From contig JAPZLL010000010.1 in NCBI GenBank assembly GCA_036250225.1, positions 930,001 to 994,000 of the forward strand: 64,000 bases of DNA, given 5' to 3'. Positions 1-10,318 of this stretch are shown in pieces (positions within the stretch are counted from its first letter, which is position 1; every line of letters starts with the position of its first letter). The notes under the pieces were generated by a model. That model saw only the letters and a program-made list of their open reading frames with translations, had not been told where the DNA came from and did no database searches. Made by a program: the position numbers and the translations under genes. The DNA is from Cercophora sp. LCS_1 (taxonomy: Eukaryota; Ascomycota; Sordariomycetes; Sordariales; Lasiosphaeriaceae).

Positions 1-866
1 GATGAGCCCACGGATTGGCAACGACACCATGCCGGCGAGCTCGCTTTAATCGTGGCCCGAAAACCCGCCGCTCATTCGAGTGGCGATGCTCATTACATCT
101 TCGCCGATGAGAGAGTCGAGATGGTAGGCTCCGTGTCTTCCCAGTGCTGTAGACGAATACTAACATCCTCCAGGCCCTGTCTGCCCTGCTACAGCGAAAG
201 CGATTACTCCTCGACACTCCCGAGTGGAAGACCATCCCATGGCAGGAAGTGCCGAAAGATCTCAAAGACATCCTCGTTGATGTACTTGTTGACATGCCCA
301 GACTCGTCGAAGACTTTGACAACATGAACCTCTCCACCGATCTGAGCAAGCGAGCTATCCTACGACTTAAGCTGGAACAAGAATGCTGGGAACACGACCA
401 ACAACTACTCAACTGGCTCGGCACCCTACAAAAGATGATTGGTCCCGCTGGACCACCAAAAGGGGCCGGCCCCAAGGACACGGTCACACACATCGCCCAA
501 GTACATGGAATGAGCCTGTACTGGGTCACCTCGCTGGTTCTGTACAGCGTTCTGCATGCTGTATCCGAATCGACAAACGATCTTCCGGCGCGAACGGATC
601 CCACCCCGTATGCACATCGTCTGGTCGATGCGGTTAGCATTCTGCTCCAACCAGATGCGGGACTGTACGGGAGACAGAGTGCGGCGCTTCTTCTGGAGCT
701 TGCGTTGGCATTTGTTCCTTTTGTGGAAGCGTTACAAGAGGATCGCAAGTTTCTCATGGATAGGCTGAGGTCCCTTAAACAGGACTGGGCTAACGGGCCA
801 GGGCGAAAGACAAGCACGGCCTTGTACGATCCGGCTCCTCGGCCAACGACACCTTGCAGGCGATAG
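1..866 (+). CDS. C-terminal part of a fungal C6-type transcription regulator (5' truncated by window edge)
   Basis: Two exons can be joined: 1-123 (frame starts at base 1) and 174-866. The 50-bp intron 124-173 has a GTAGGC donor, a tactaac-like branch site (about 158-164) and a CAG acceptor. The visible 271 residues have no DNA-binding domain, so the N-terminus lies upstream of the window. The run LLLDTPEWKTIPW followed by a predicted helical region and a late hydrophobic segment (ALLLELALAFVPF) is like the C-terminal regulatory half of Zn2Cys6 proteins in Pezizomycotina. That assignment rests on family resemblance recalled from memory. No ligand or target can be inferred. Confidence 0.6.
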
Positions 867-1572
867 CTTCGGGATTTGGGGTAAATTGAGGGACAATGTA
901 TCAGGCCTGCAGTCGACAAGGACACATCCAGGAGAAAATATTCCCGGTCATTGCATCCAGCCGTCGACAGCGAAATAGGGGCAGGGTACGACTAAGAGGA
1001 CGCAAAGGCTATCCACACCACTCCGAACGCTCAACCTCGTCACTGAGCACAACCTCACTTAGGAACACCGCCCCGGAAGCTCACATGCATCAACACACCC
1101 CGCAAATCTCGGCCGAACTCCGAGCGCAACGGCATATTCTCCGTCACGGAGCAGCACCTCCACCAACGAAGACCACGCGACTCCAAATTACCGCCTTCAT
1201 TACCGCTCCCGTTCCCCGGTTTTTATCTCTTATCCCTGCACCCCAGATTTCACCTCGTTCACCGTTTTGCAACATCTTGGCGCCCCCGAATCTTCGTTGC
1301 AACGCCGACAAGGTTCCCCTCGTCACAAGACGGCCAAATTACCCAAAGCGGCACCAAACGACTTCCCGTACCGAACTTTCCACGAATTATTCCGCCCCAA
1401 CCAACCATATTAATCTTGATATATACAACCCCAAGTTTCGCAAGCGACAAAATCCCGGCAGGGGAAACTCCGTTGGCCATTATATCTGCCACCTCACCGC
1501 CCTCGTTTTGTCCCTCACCCTCAAGATGCATCGAGGCAAGCCGTACACTCTTGTACCAGCCCATCAATCACG
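867..1572. other. Intergenic spacer upstream of the metalloprotease-like gene
   Basis: C-rich spacer with no convincing gene. A 226-codon open stretch from 896 is Pro/Arg/Thr-rich low complexity and runs through the likely promoter of the next gene, so I do not call it. A TATATAC box lies at 1420-1426, about 150 bp before the next start codon. Confidence 0.6.
1420..1426 (+). promoter_or_regulatory. TATA-like box
   Basis: TATATAC about 150 bp upstream of the ATG at 1573, a usual spacing for a fungal core promoter with a long leader. Position and sequence only. Confidence 0.35.
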
Positions 1573-2109
1573 ATGAAAGCCTACATCCTCGCCCTCCTCT
1601 GGGCCTACGGCTCCCTCGTCACCGCGACGGTAACCTACACCGTCAACCGCGTCTCCAACCCCACATCCGACCAGTCCGATGCCTACGCCCGCATCGACCG
1701 CGCCATGGCCGCCGCCGTAGCACGGTACAACCGCCTCGCGCCGCGCGCCAACAAGCGCATCACGGCCAATTACGTCCCCGGAGTCGAAACGGCCGACGGT
1801 AATTTCAACGGGAACATCCGCTTCGGAAGCAACAGGTCGTACATGAACGAGCGGACGGCGTTGCACGAGATTGCGCATACCCTGGGCATTGGGCAGACGA
1901 GCGCGTTCAATACGCGATGCAGTGCGAATAACTGGCCGAGCGCTACGAAGCTGTTGCAGAGCTGGGATGGGTCGAGCGCCAAGATTAATTGTGGTGGCGG
2001 GCATATTTGGCCGTATGGGCTGAATTACGATAACGAGTGGAGTGAGACGAATGCCGAGAGGCATTGTCGGTTGATTGACGCCATGTTGGGGGATGGGCTG
2101 GCTGGTTGA
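1573..2109 (+). CDS. Small secreted zinc-metalloprotease-like protein
   Basis: Single exon, 178 aa. Residues 1-18 form a signal peptide (MKAYILALLWAYGSLVTA), so the product should be secreted. Residues 98-107 read HEIAHTLGIG, the HExxHxxG zinc-binding core of metzincin-type peptidases, with His98, Glu99 and His102 in place. The usual third ligand three residues after the Gly (His or Asp) is Gln here. A later conserved-looking HIWPYGLNYDNEW segment could supply another His. Four Cys are visible, probably in disulfides. The chain is much shorter than most secreted metallopeptidases and could be a minimal catalytic domain or an inactive derivative. It stands alone, with no partner gene nearby. 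Confidence 0.7.
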   Translation: MKAYILALLWAYGSLVTATVTYTVNRVSNPTSDQSDAYARIDRAMAAAVARYNRLAPRANKRITANYVPGVETADGNFNGNIRFGSNRSYMNERTALHEIAHTLGIGQTSAFNTRCSANNWPSATKLLQSWDGSSAKINCGGGHIWPYGLNYDNEWSETNAERHCRLIDAMLGDGLAG

Positions 2110-2279
2110 GTGTGATCTTTGAGGGAGATGGCAAGGTGATAAATTGGAGGAGGAGGGACGGACGGATGGGAGAGGAGACTGTATATATTGAGGGTGGTGT
2201 ACATAATGTACTGACTGTCAACTATCGTTTTCCACCGCTCTTTTCCATGTCCCAATCGCCTGGGATGGTGTTTCCGCGA

Positions 2280-2867
2280 TCATTGCAGCACCTCCAATGC
2301 CTTGCTGACTGCCTCTTTCCAGGCCTGGTCCCACTGCGACGACAAAGCATATTGACCATGACAACGGTAGCCATGGCAAAACGTGATGACCCCCTCCCTG
2401 ATGCCACCTGAGAACACGGTGGGATAGCCTCTCTCGGCCATCGAGATCCCGACGACTGCGATCAGCTTTGCAAGTGAGCCCATCCCAAGCAAGGGGCACC
2501 GGAGCGTCGTGTTCCAGGCAAAGTCGGCGATTGGCACTCCTTTGGGCAGAGAGAACTACAAGAAGGTTTGCAGTTGCTCTAGTGCCTCTGCTTCGATATC
2601 TCCATAGTAATCCCGGAGTGTATCGTTGTCGCGTTCCTTGAGGCGTCTGTGGTGCTCGCTTGAACCGCTCATCGGCATTACGCACTGCACGAGGATATTG
2701 ACGCCGTCGCAGGTGATTCTCGAGCCAAGGTCTGATTCGGGGTTGCGGAAGAAGATGTTGCTGAACACCATCTCGGCTCCAAACAGCGTGGTGTGGAGGA
2801 TGACAAAAATCGTATCCGGGGGCATCTCGATGTCATTGAAACGTCCAAAACGTGACATATGAGCCAC
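2280..2867 (-). pseudogene. Unknown gene interrupted by one in-frame stop
   Basis: On the minus strand one frame stays open from about 2867 to a stop at 2280-2282, except for a single TAG at 2556-2558. Both halves look coding: upstream PPDTIFVILHTTLFGAEMVF and PESDLGSRITCDGVNILVQC; downstream IADFAWNTTLRCPLLGMG and SGGIREGVITFCHGYRCHGQ. The frame does not shift across the stop and no GT..AG pair removes it. TAG can arise from CAG by one C-to-T change. I do not recognise the family. The 5' end is uncertain: the first in-frame ATG is at 2858 and an upstream exon may be missing. Read as a decayed gene next to the repeat-rich 2.9-6.3 kb region. Confidence 0.45.
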
Positions 2868-3896
2868 TTAACAAACTCCTTAGCACTTTATACGTTACCT
2901 GTAAAATGTATTAATGATCTCCAACCTCTCGAAATGAAACTATCACCAATCTACTATACTCCCAACTAATAATGCTGGCCCCAGTAGCCAACCACTGCAG
3001 AGCTCTCGCCAGCAGCAATGATACTAACAATTACTCCGCTGTAAGAGGTTTCTTATTACAACCTTTGCACTGCTAAATACGCCTCGGCCGCCTCTATTCG
3101 TACTGCGAGCGCGTAACTTCGGGCAAGGAAAGTATTACGAACTGTACTCAAGCACAGGTCCTTGGGAGGGTCTAGTTGAGTTAAACAGAGCGTATAGCAG
3201 GACGCTAACTAAAGGGGTGATCAAAATACTGAATGATGAGACTAGCACTTGCAGACGGGGGTTCACGGTCACTGTAGGTCGCTGAACTATAGGGCGGACG
3301 GGGTCTGGACAGCAGTGCACAAATGAACAAAGAATTTCTAGCGTGAGGAACCAGAATCCTCACGCTCCATCGTGGACACGATGATGGTTTTTTTTATACT
3401 AGCTAAAGGGGAGATGCCTTGTACCTAGTTGATCTGGACATTCTTGTCCAACTCGGTGATCATGTCCAGCAGACGGTTGCGTGGTAACCGAGGGTTCTGT
3501 ATGTTTCATCAGGGCCAACTCGATGACGGCAATTTCTGGCTCCTCATTCGCCGATTCTCTTATCCCGGACCACATCCGTGGCGCCGCAAAGGGGATCGCG
3601 GCGGAAACTGCCCGTAGCCTTGGTACTTTTTGAAGACGATGGTGCGATTGAAGCGTGCGACTGCGTAGTTGCAACACGCGAGTGGGTGCACATTCGGCCG
3701 GCGATGCTGCACGTCGCGACGTCAGAGGGCTTCGCAGGGGCTATCGAGCCTGATGGCTGGCCAGGTCTAGGCATGTGAGGACGGGGGATGTCTTTGTTTT
3801 GGGCGTTGGACGTCTACGGGTGCGTGGACCTTTTCGGCGTTGCGACGCTAGCTCGGGGGTGGGGATGCACTTTTTGGAGAAGATATACTTGTTGTA

Positions 3897-3943
3897 TGCG
3901 ACGAATCTGGGCACATAAAATTTCCCTTTTCGGACCTCGCCCA
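3897..3943 (+). repeat. Dispersed motif R1, copy 1
   Basis: The core GCGACGAATCTGGGCACA, followed by an AAATTTCC run, recurs at about 12290-12320 and 18077-18123 (both reversed) and 37188-37220. The surrounding DNA has no gene and is followed here by many GCTCA/CTCAGG words. Likely the end of a decayed transposable element family. Confidence 0.55.
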
Positions 3944-4659
3944 CGTGACGTTGCTCACTCCCACTCAGGCTCGGCTCAGTCGTTGCTCAGGATTCGCTCA
4001 GGCTAGCTCACCTTCGCTCACCCTAATTACCATTTTCGTCAAGCTGCGCCGCAGCCTACAAATCGCTTCAACTGTAGCCGAGGGGCCCAGAACTGGTCCG
4101 ATATATAAAAATGGCTAGAATATGTCCCACTTTTTAACCTAACAGTCCTCGTGTGTTCGTATTACTTTCCTTAAGCGCTAGAGATCTCGAGAGATCTCCG
4201 TTCTCCAAGTCTCTTGCTTAGACCTCCCACAAACGCTCCTCCTGTTGCTCAGCCCTGAACTCATCAGCCTCGTACAGTACTACTGCGACCGTATTCTTCC
4301 TCCTTTTACTTCCTTTGGCTCATCGCTATCGCACCACCAGCCTTCCGCTGCGCCCACTGCAGGACCTTCGGCCCTGCAGTAACCTGTACAGGTACTCTTT
4401 TCAGGCCTATCAGGTCACAAGCTTCAACAAAGACGCTCGAGGATCAAAAAGTAGGTTTGCGTTGGTAGTTTGGAAGCTCTTTTCTGGTGCCCCAGGGTTA
4501 GGACTCAGTTTAAATAGCTCCTCACTCGGCCAGAAGACCTCGAGTAATCGTGATCGTGATCGTAAAGTTGTTATTGTTATTGAGAGGCGCGCGCGCGTGG
4601 CGAAAACGCGCCTTTGGCGGTGGAATAATCGTTGGCTTCAATTGAACGAATCAAAAAGA

Positions 4660-5204
4660 GTTCCGCTGGCCGTGCACCCCCCAAGTGGCTAGTCATGCAC
4701 CCCCTCTATACAAAACCCCAACCCTGAACCCAGATTCAAAAAGACGATGCCCTTCCTCCTTTCATACCCAGCCTAGCTTCTGTCATTCTCAAGGGTAGAA
4801 TTTGGCTGTAGAAACTTGATAATCATGATGCCGCCTTAGGTGCTGGCAGTGAAAGAGGCGGCCAGTTTTGCTATTACTACTAAGTTCAAGCATGCTAACA
4901 AGCATCGCGAACAGATACCTAGTACTTGAGCATACCGACTTCCAGCCCGAAGGCTCCTCTGGGGTTGATTTTAATACGCCACGATCAGGATCACAACTTC
5001 CTCTTTGGGAAGGCGCTTGAGACTGTCTTGAATTAAAAAAGGCAGTAAGATAGCTAGATAGAAGATATTTCTATTCCTGTTAAGTTATGGAACGTGTTGA
5101 AGATTATCTTGGATTTCGTCACAGTGCAATAAAGATTCGGGGTTAGGGTTTTGTGTAGAGGGGGTGCGTGGCTAGCCACTTGGGGGGTGCACGGCCAGCA
5201 GAAC
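4660..5204. mobile_element. MITE-like element with 69-bp terminal inverted repeats
   Basis: Bases 4660-4728 and the reverse complement of 5136-5204 match at 63 of 69 positions, beginning GTTCYGCTGGCCGTGCACCC. All six mismatches are C/T transitions. The element is 545 bp and has no transposase. Flanks carry a near-duplicate: ATCAAAAA at 4650-4657 and again at 5205-5212, consistent with an 8-10 bp target duplication of the hAT or Mutator type, although the left copy is offset by two bases (GA). Its mobility would depend on a transposase elsewhere in the genome. Confidence 0.8.
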
Positions 5205-6386
5205 ATCAAAAAAGGGTTTTTTTGCGGGCACCCTCCTTTTTACTCCAAACTCAGAGTTGCCAGCTGATTGAAATTACCGAATTCTCCATAGCGTCGCGCT
5301 ACTTCCATCGCGGCAACCAGCCCTGCGAGCGGCACAGCGCTGTAAGTGAGGCGACGGCGCGATCAATAGCCCTCTTTTCCGTGCTGCTACCGCTAGTGCG
5401 CTGGCGGAAAACACACCAAGATGGTTGATTGAGGCCTGGAACCGATCTAGATTGCTGATCTCGAAGACCGAAGCGTGGTGGTTGATGGAGGAGAGTTTGC
5501 TGGAGGGCCGAAGAGTGCTCCGAAAAAGGTGTTTTTTTTTATTTCGCAAGAAGCCACGTCACGTGATAGGTCTCGTGATGTGGCGACGGCGACGGCGTCG
5601 CTATGATCCGAGCGAGGAATGGTCGGCGAGAAGACTTGGAATAGTAGAGTTGATGGGGGCAATGGCCTGTCGGTGGACATGGGTGGACGGTCTGTCCCGA
5701 AAATTTCCAGGTTTTACATATAATACAGTGGCTGTGACGGGACCAGCCGTCCGGCAACTGTCAAGCGTGGACGTGGAGGTCGCGCGAGTAAATGGGGAGG
5801 AGTCCGCAAAAAAAAACCCCTCCAAAAAACGGTAGTTTTGGAAGAAAAGAAAAGAAGAAAACGCGGCGAAGGGAGGATAGCGAATGAAAAACAGGCGTTG
5901 AACGCGTTGACAAAGTGGCATCTGACTCACCCCCTCGGTGGCCAATCAGGGGCCTCCACGGGGCCAAGGTATTACCCAAGCCCCGAGCCGAGCCCTGCTC
6001 TGGAATTTGCTTACCCTCGAGCGCGGCTTACTTGGGCGATTAGGGGGCTCGGTTGGCTCGCTTGGGCTTACGGATAAGTTGCTTGGCTCGATCAGAGGGC
6101 TGCGAGGAACCAGAGCATTGCACCGTATACCGTCGCTTATTGGCCCATCCTTACTTTTTGCTCATCGCCATATTCGTTGGGCTCCGACAATGGAGCCCAA
6201 CCATGGAAGGACACTTCGAATGTTCGACTTCTTCAGCTACATCGTGGAATGTCGGAAGTAACCAAATCCCCAGGAGCATTCAAACTCAACTCCCGGCACC
6301 ATACACTTCCCGCTCCCAACGGTCAATCAGCTAGCCACCCTTGTTAGTTGCGAATCTAACCTCTGGTCAAGTTTCAGGCTACTGAA

Positions 6387-7562
6387 ATGGATGGCCTGGC
6401 GGCTGAGCAGGCGGAATTGTACCGTCTGGCGCAGGAGCGATACCCAAATTTGCCGCTTGTTGAGGCTTATCTCCAGCTTCATCACGACTTCTTCGTCAAG
6501 CTTCCCAAGGAAGTGGTCAAGCTGATCAACGATCAGTATCCAGGCCTTATAACACTGAAGACTCTCTCTACATGCGCGGATGGAGCCTCCCTCCTTACTG
6601 GCAATCCGAAGTTTTCGATCCTCGCCAATTGGCTCCTTAAATATTCGGCACCAAAAGAAGCATCCAAGCTCGAGACAATACTTCCAGAATTGCTTCCAGA
6701 ATTGAAGAAGTCCAGCATACGTTCGTGCGAGACGAACGAAACGCTTGGGAAAATTGCCTCGGAACTCAAGCGATTCGACAACTATCACCTTTACGGCCAA
6801 ATAACGAACGCTGGTGCCCTGCTTACCAGCACCGCAGCTGTGTACTACATCAAGAAAATGGCCGAGCATACCGGACGCATCGCCGACAATCTCGAGCGCA
6901 TCGGAGATCACATCCGCTCCAGCAACCTGCGCGGCGATAACTTCCCAGCGCACTGCCACTCCTACGTCCGATCGATGATGGAAAAGCACCGAGACGAGCC
7001 CGCGCCGCACTACTTCTTCATCTTCAACCAAAGCACAGAATGGCAGCCCAAATTCGACGACATCAACCGCGCCGAACCCCTCGGGCCGCACTACCTCGGC
7101 TACAGCCACGATCTCGACGGGCTCGTCGACTTTCTCGTGGGCACCGCACGCCCACGGCTGGGTCCGGAGGCTATATTCCACATCCTCATCCCCACCGTCA
7201 CCCAACTGGCCATCACCGAATCCCTCACCTTTCCAGACCAGATGGGCCCCTTTCGAGTCTCAGGCCAGCTTGGCGAAGGTGGCATCCCGTACGTCTACCT
7301 GTGCATGCCGGAGCGCAAATGCCAGGAAAACCTTCGGCAAATCGGGTCGTTAAAGCCTCGACCGCGGTGGGTGCTTTTGCAACAAGCTGGGCTTTGTCTC
7401 CCGATTGTAGGGTATTGGTTGTCTACCACACTGGAGCCGGTTTACTTTGATGATCCGCCGTTTGCGGTTGTTACTGAGGTTGGGACGCCGCTTTATTGCT
7501 CGGCTTATGTCCCGTGTGGTCCTTTGCCGCCGCGGACGCTTGGTCGGAGACGCGCGGCGTAG
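6387..7562 (+). CDS. Hypothetical protein, 391 aa
   Basis: Single open exon from ATG 6387 to TAG at 7560-7562. I do not recognise the family. The N-terminal 110 residues are Leu/Glu/Lys-rich and helical (for example PELLPELKKS). A mildly hydrophobic stretch near residues 142-155 (AGALLTSTAAVYYI) might be a buried helix or weak membrane segment. A central block (residues about 200-240) is rich in aromatics and His. The C-terminal 60 residues are Cys/Pro-rich and end in a basic tail (LGRRRAA). There is no signal peptide and no catalytic motif that I can name. The gene sits between repeat-rich stretches but its own frame is undamaged. Confidence 0.6.
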   Translation: MDGLAAEQAELYRLAQERYPNLPLVEAYLQLHHDFFVKLPKEVVKLINDQYPGLITLKTLSTCADGASLLTGNPKFSILANWLLKYSAPKEASKLETILPELLPELKKSSIRSCETNETLGKIASELKRFDNYHLYGQITNAGALLTSTAAVYYIKKMAEHTGRIADNLERIGDHIRSSNLRGDNFPAHCHSYVRSMMEKHRDEPAPHYFFIFNQSTEWQPKFDDINRAEPLGPHYLGYSHDLDGLVDFLVGTARPRLGPEAIFHILIPTVTQLAITESLTFPDQMGPFRVSGQLGEGGIPYVYLCMPERKCQENLRQIGSLKPRPRWVLLQQAGLCLPIVGYWLSTTLEPVYFDDPPFAVVTEVGTPLYCSAYVPCGPLPPRTLGRRRAA

Positions 7563-8615
7563 GGGGTGCTGGGTTCATGGTGGTGTTGAGGCTAGTGTAG
7601 GAAGCTGTTAGGTTCCGATTGTAAGCTGGGACGTCGGTGGGACCACTGGGGATGACCCTTGAAAGGCTTGCTGATGACTGGTGGAGGGTCAGATATTGGT
7701 GTATGTGCATGGTAAAATTGTTACTACGAGGGAGGAGCGAGCATTGATCGCAATGGAAACGCAGCAAAGTGCAGTTAAGAGGAAAGAAACAAGTCTCGCT
7801 TGTGGCGGAGGTATAATAGACGGTTTCTCGATAGTCTGTGAGGTTCCCGTGGTTGCAAGTTGCATTTCCCGCTCCTGAGGAATTTGCCTGGTGATTCTGT
7901 TGAAAGATGAGTGCCCCGAATGCGCTTCATGGTCGGAAGGTGGAACGCCACTGCTTCTTCAGAAGGAACGCCTGAAGGGGTTGACGAATACGCCCCACCG
8001 GTGGCCTAGTTCTTAGGCTAGTCTATGGAAGGCCAAGAAATTTCTCGAAAAGCAAGCACGGCTGCCAGCAGAAGCCCCGACATCCCCCTCGACCGGTCCC
8101 TTCTTCGTAATCAATTTGGGCGGGATCTGCATTGCGCGATCATTGCAATGCGGCGCCAGAGACCACATTACTGGGCAGGTACTAACTACCTTACTGCACG
8201 TGGCAACCGTGGTGATGCGGAGTTCTTATCGTGCATCCCGATCCCTGGAATCGCAACTTCGTCGTCGGCTACCCGCAAGTTCTTCTCCGCTCAACTCCTC
8301 GCCCAGTGCCGCCCACTGACTCCTGCAACTCACCAGGGGCTGTTGAGGAAAATGCAGTGCAACGATGGGCAAGGGCACGCCCAAATATGGCCCATGTTGT
8401 GTTTCCCCAAGCTTTCTGCGCTGCTTCAATCCTTGTTGGGTGAGTAGGGGGTCGAGGACTGGAGACGAGCTGGGTCGCAACTCTTCTATGTCCCTTTGAA
8501 CTGTCTTGACTTGATGTCTGAGACAAAGTGCGGTCCTCTGTTACGGTCTTAGACTTGAGCAGCTACATTCGATCTTCAATTCTCACTCTAGAGTGTCAAG
8601 ATTCCACTGACAAGA
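7563..8615. other. Spacer between the hypothetical gene and a pseudogene
   Basis: No gene supported. A 140-codon open stretch at 8025-8447 overlaps open frames on the opposite strand, has no recognisable motif and is probably chance. Confidence 0.45.
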
Positions 8616-9545
8616 ATGCTGACAGCCTACTTCTTCTTGCTATTGTTTCAGGCTGTCCTCGTCTTCGGTAGAGATTTAGAAGATTTCTCGAACAACTTGG
8701 CTACCGACCTCGGGCCCGGGCCCTCCTCTCCCTGTTCGGTGAGCAGGTCACGAAGTAATACCTTAGCGAAAACATCACATACTCCGACTATTTAGTCTTC
8801 TGCATCCTACTGATTGGCCTCAACACTACTATCGTTTCGGTAATTCGAGTCTGTGGACCATCATGGCTGAGGGCGTTCGTGGGCAGAGCACAGGAGGGAG
8901 TTGGAATTATTAAAGCGGAGCTTTGCACGTTAACCAGTAGGAAAGTTTGTGCACTCTTTCACGAAGGTGGTATCGCGTGAGTCTTTGGTTGACTGAAGAT
9001 CTTGGAAGTCATCCACTACCCCTGGAAGCCTTCAAGTATACTTAAAGACGTGGAGGAGCCTGAACTTCCGGTAGGGGAAGTCATGGTTCTGAATCAGCAT
9101 CTGCTTCAGCCTGAACTGCAAGACAGCAAGGAACAAGACATGCCACGGCAAAGAGTCCGAAGTGAATGGAGGAGAAAGCAAGAAAGACTACCAAGAGAAG
9201 GTGTCTTCCAACGAGCCACGAGATCGGTTTATCACTAAATTTCAGCAATATCTTGCAGCAGTATCCCGGCTTCCGGTTGTCCCCACCCCTGCGGACCATG
9301 CAACCACCTCGGCATTCTCCCATTCCTCCGCCCCCGAGTCCTTGGCCCCGTCGAAAGAGCCTTCCCTAAAGCGAAGAACGAGGATGGTAGACCAAAAGCC
9401 AAACAAAAGCCAAACAAGAATGGGGGACAATACTAGCGAAACCCGCCAAATTTGTCCGTCAATGTGGGGTTCACCAAGGCCGATAAACAGTTGGTTTACT
9501 CCTTGGCAGTCGTGGGAGTGCTGATGCAGTCTAGGCTGTTTGTGT
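8616..9545 (+). pseudogene. Decayed fungal membrane-protein gene (NLATDLG..LFGEQVTK family)
   Basis: From ATG 8616 the frame reads DLEDFSNNLATDLGP, shifts frame at a GGGCCC duplication near 8710-8720, then continues LLSLFGEQVTK, stop, YLSENITYSDYLVFCILLIG, RVCGPSWLRAFVGRAQEG, AELCT.SRKVCALFHEGGIA, stop, VFG, stop, LKILEVIHYP. The stops are TAA 8756-8758, TGA 8978-8980 and TGA 8990-8992. Each fits a C-to-T change of CAA or CGA, and in the family as I remember it these positions are Gln, Arg and Arg. After further frame loss, bases 9446-9540 encode NLSVNVGFTKADKQLVYSLA, resembling the family's C-terminal membrane region. Family members are common, uncharacterised fungal proteins, often with ankyrin repeats. 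The gene is certainly inactive. Confidence 0.65.
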
Positions 9546-9804
9546 GAGCGGTCATAGTGTCTTAGACTTCTGCACCCAATCTTCGTGGCCCCTAACGGTC
9601 GTGGAGACAAGAGGGTCAAGTCATAAGACACCCATGACGTTCAACATAGCCAAATAACCACTAAAAGTACATCAATTAGTCTATTACTTGGATATAATAG
9701 TCCTCAGATAACAACTCTTCATCCTCTTACTCACTAGATGTCTCTAAGTTACTCGAGAGTATCTCAGTACCCTCCTCCAATGCCTACTTTCTCCGAAGCT
9801 CTTT

Positions 9805-9990
9805 TTAAGACTTTTTAATCTTAACCAAGCTAGTAAACTTACTATTAGGATTATCCTCGATTTTCCTTCTTTTTATACATTTCCGAACCTCCAATTCTTC
9901 GGCCAAACGTACGTTTTCGGTCCCCAAAATAGCCAATTCTACGTTTTTGAGATCTAAGACCTTATCTACCTTTGCAAATAATTTATTGTT
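9805..9990 (-). pseudogene. Relic of a DDE (pogo/Fot1-type) transposase C-terminus
   Basis: The minus-strand peptide runs KVDKVLDLKNVELAILGTEN, RLAEELEVRKCIKRRKIEDN, ending KFTSLVKIKKS. A leucine-heptad coiled coil followed by a basic patch is the usual tail of pogo/Fot1-family transposases in filamentous fungi. No DDE catalytic residues are present nearby, so this is a fragment. The assignment is by overall pattern only. Confidence 0.4.
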
Positions 9991-10074
9991 GAAAAACAGG
10001 CTTGGCCAGTGTGGCACGTAGTGCCACAGTGGGTACAGGGAATCGACGCAGTCCGCAGCTCTCACAGGGTGTGG

Positions 10075-10318
10075 GTGTGAGGAAAGGCAAGTACGCCTGA
10101 TCAAGGTGGTCACATGTGAGGAAACCACCACTGCCTAGCGCCACCTGACGTGTACCTGCGCCACCTGACACACACCTTTGTGGCCACCACGTTGTATACA
10201 GATCACAGCCCTTGCCAATCTCTTTGGCTCAGGCCAGGTTGAAATCTTACACCTTTGCCAATTCTCGCTCGCCACCATTGTAACCACCTTGATCAGGCGT
10301 ACCTGCTTTTCCTCACAC
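10075..10318. repeat. 36-bp inverted repeat pair bounding a 172-bp interior
   Basis: Bases 10075-10110 and the reverse complement of 10283-10318 agree at 34 of 36 positions (sharing GTACGCCTGATCAAGGTGGT). The interior also contains a direct repeat of GCGCCACCTGAC near 10140-10170. It could be a short MITE or an inverted duplication inside a decayed element. I see no clear target-site duplication. Confidence 0.6.

Larger units (their letters stand above)
2868..6386. other. Repeat-rich, gene-poor spacer
   Basis: No intact gene is supported. The stretch holds a copy of a dispersed motif (3897-3943), a complete MITE (4660-5204), CT-rich and GC-skewed low-complexity DNA, and short coding-like scraps without a consistent frame (for example on the minus strand around 3420-3780). 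The last 400 bp (about 5930-6386) are probably the promoter and leader of the gene at 6387. Confidence 0.5.

Noticed and set aside
896..1576. 226-codon open stretch on the plus strand
   Set aside because: Low-complexity Pro/Arg/Thr composition, no motif, and it covers the promoter and start of the secreted protease-like gene.
8025..8447. 140-codon open stretch
   Set aside because: Overlapped by open frames on the opposite strand and without recognisable sequence.
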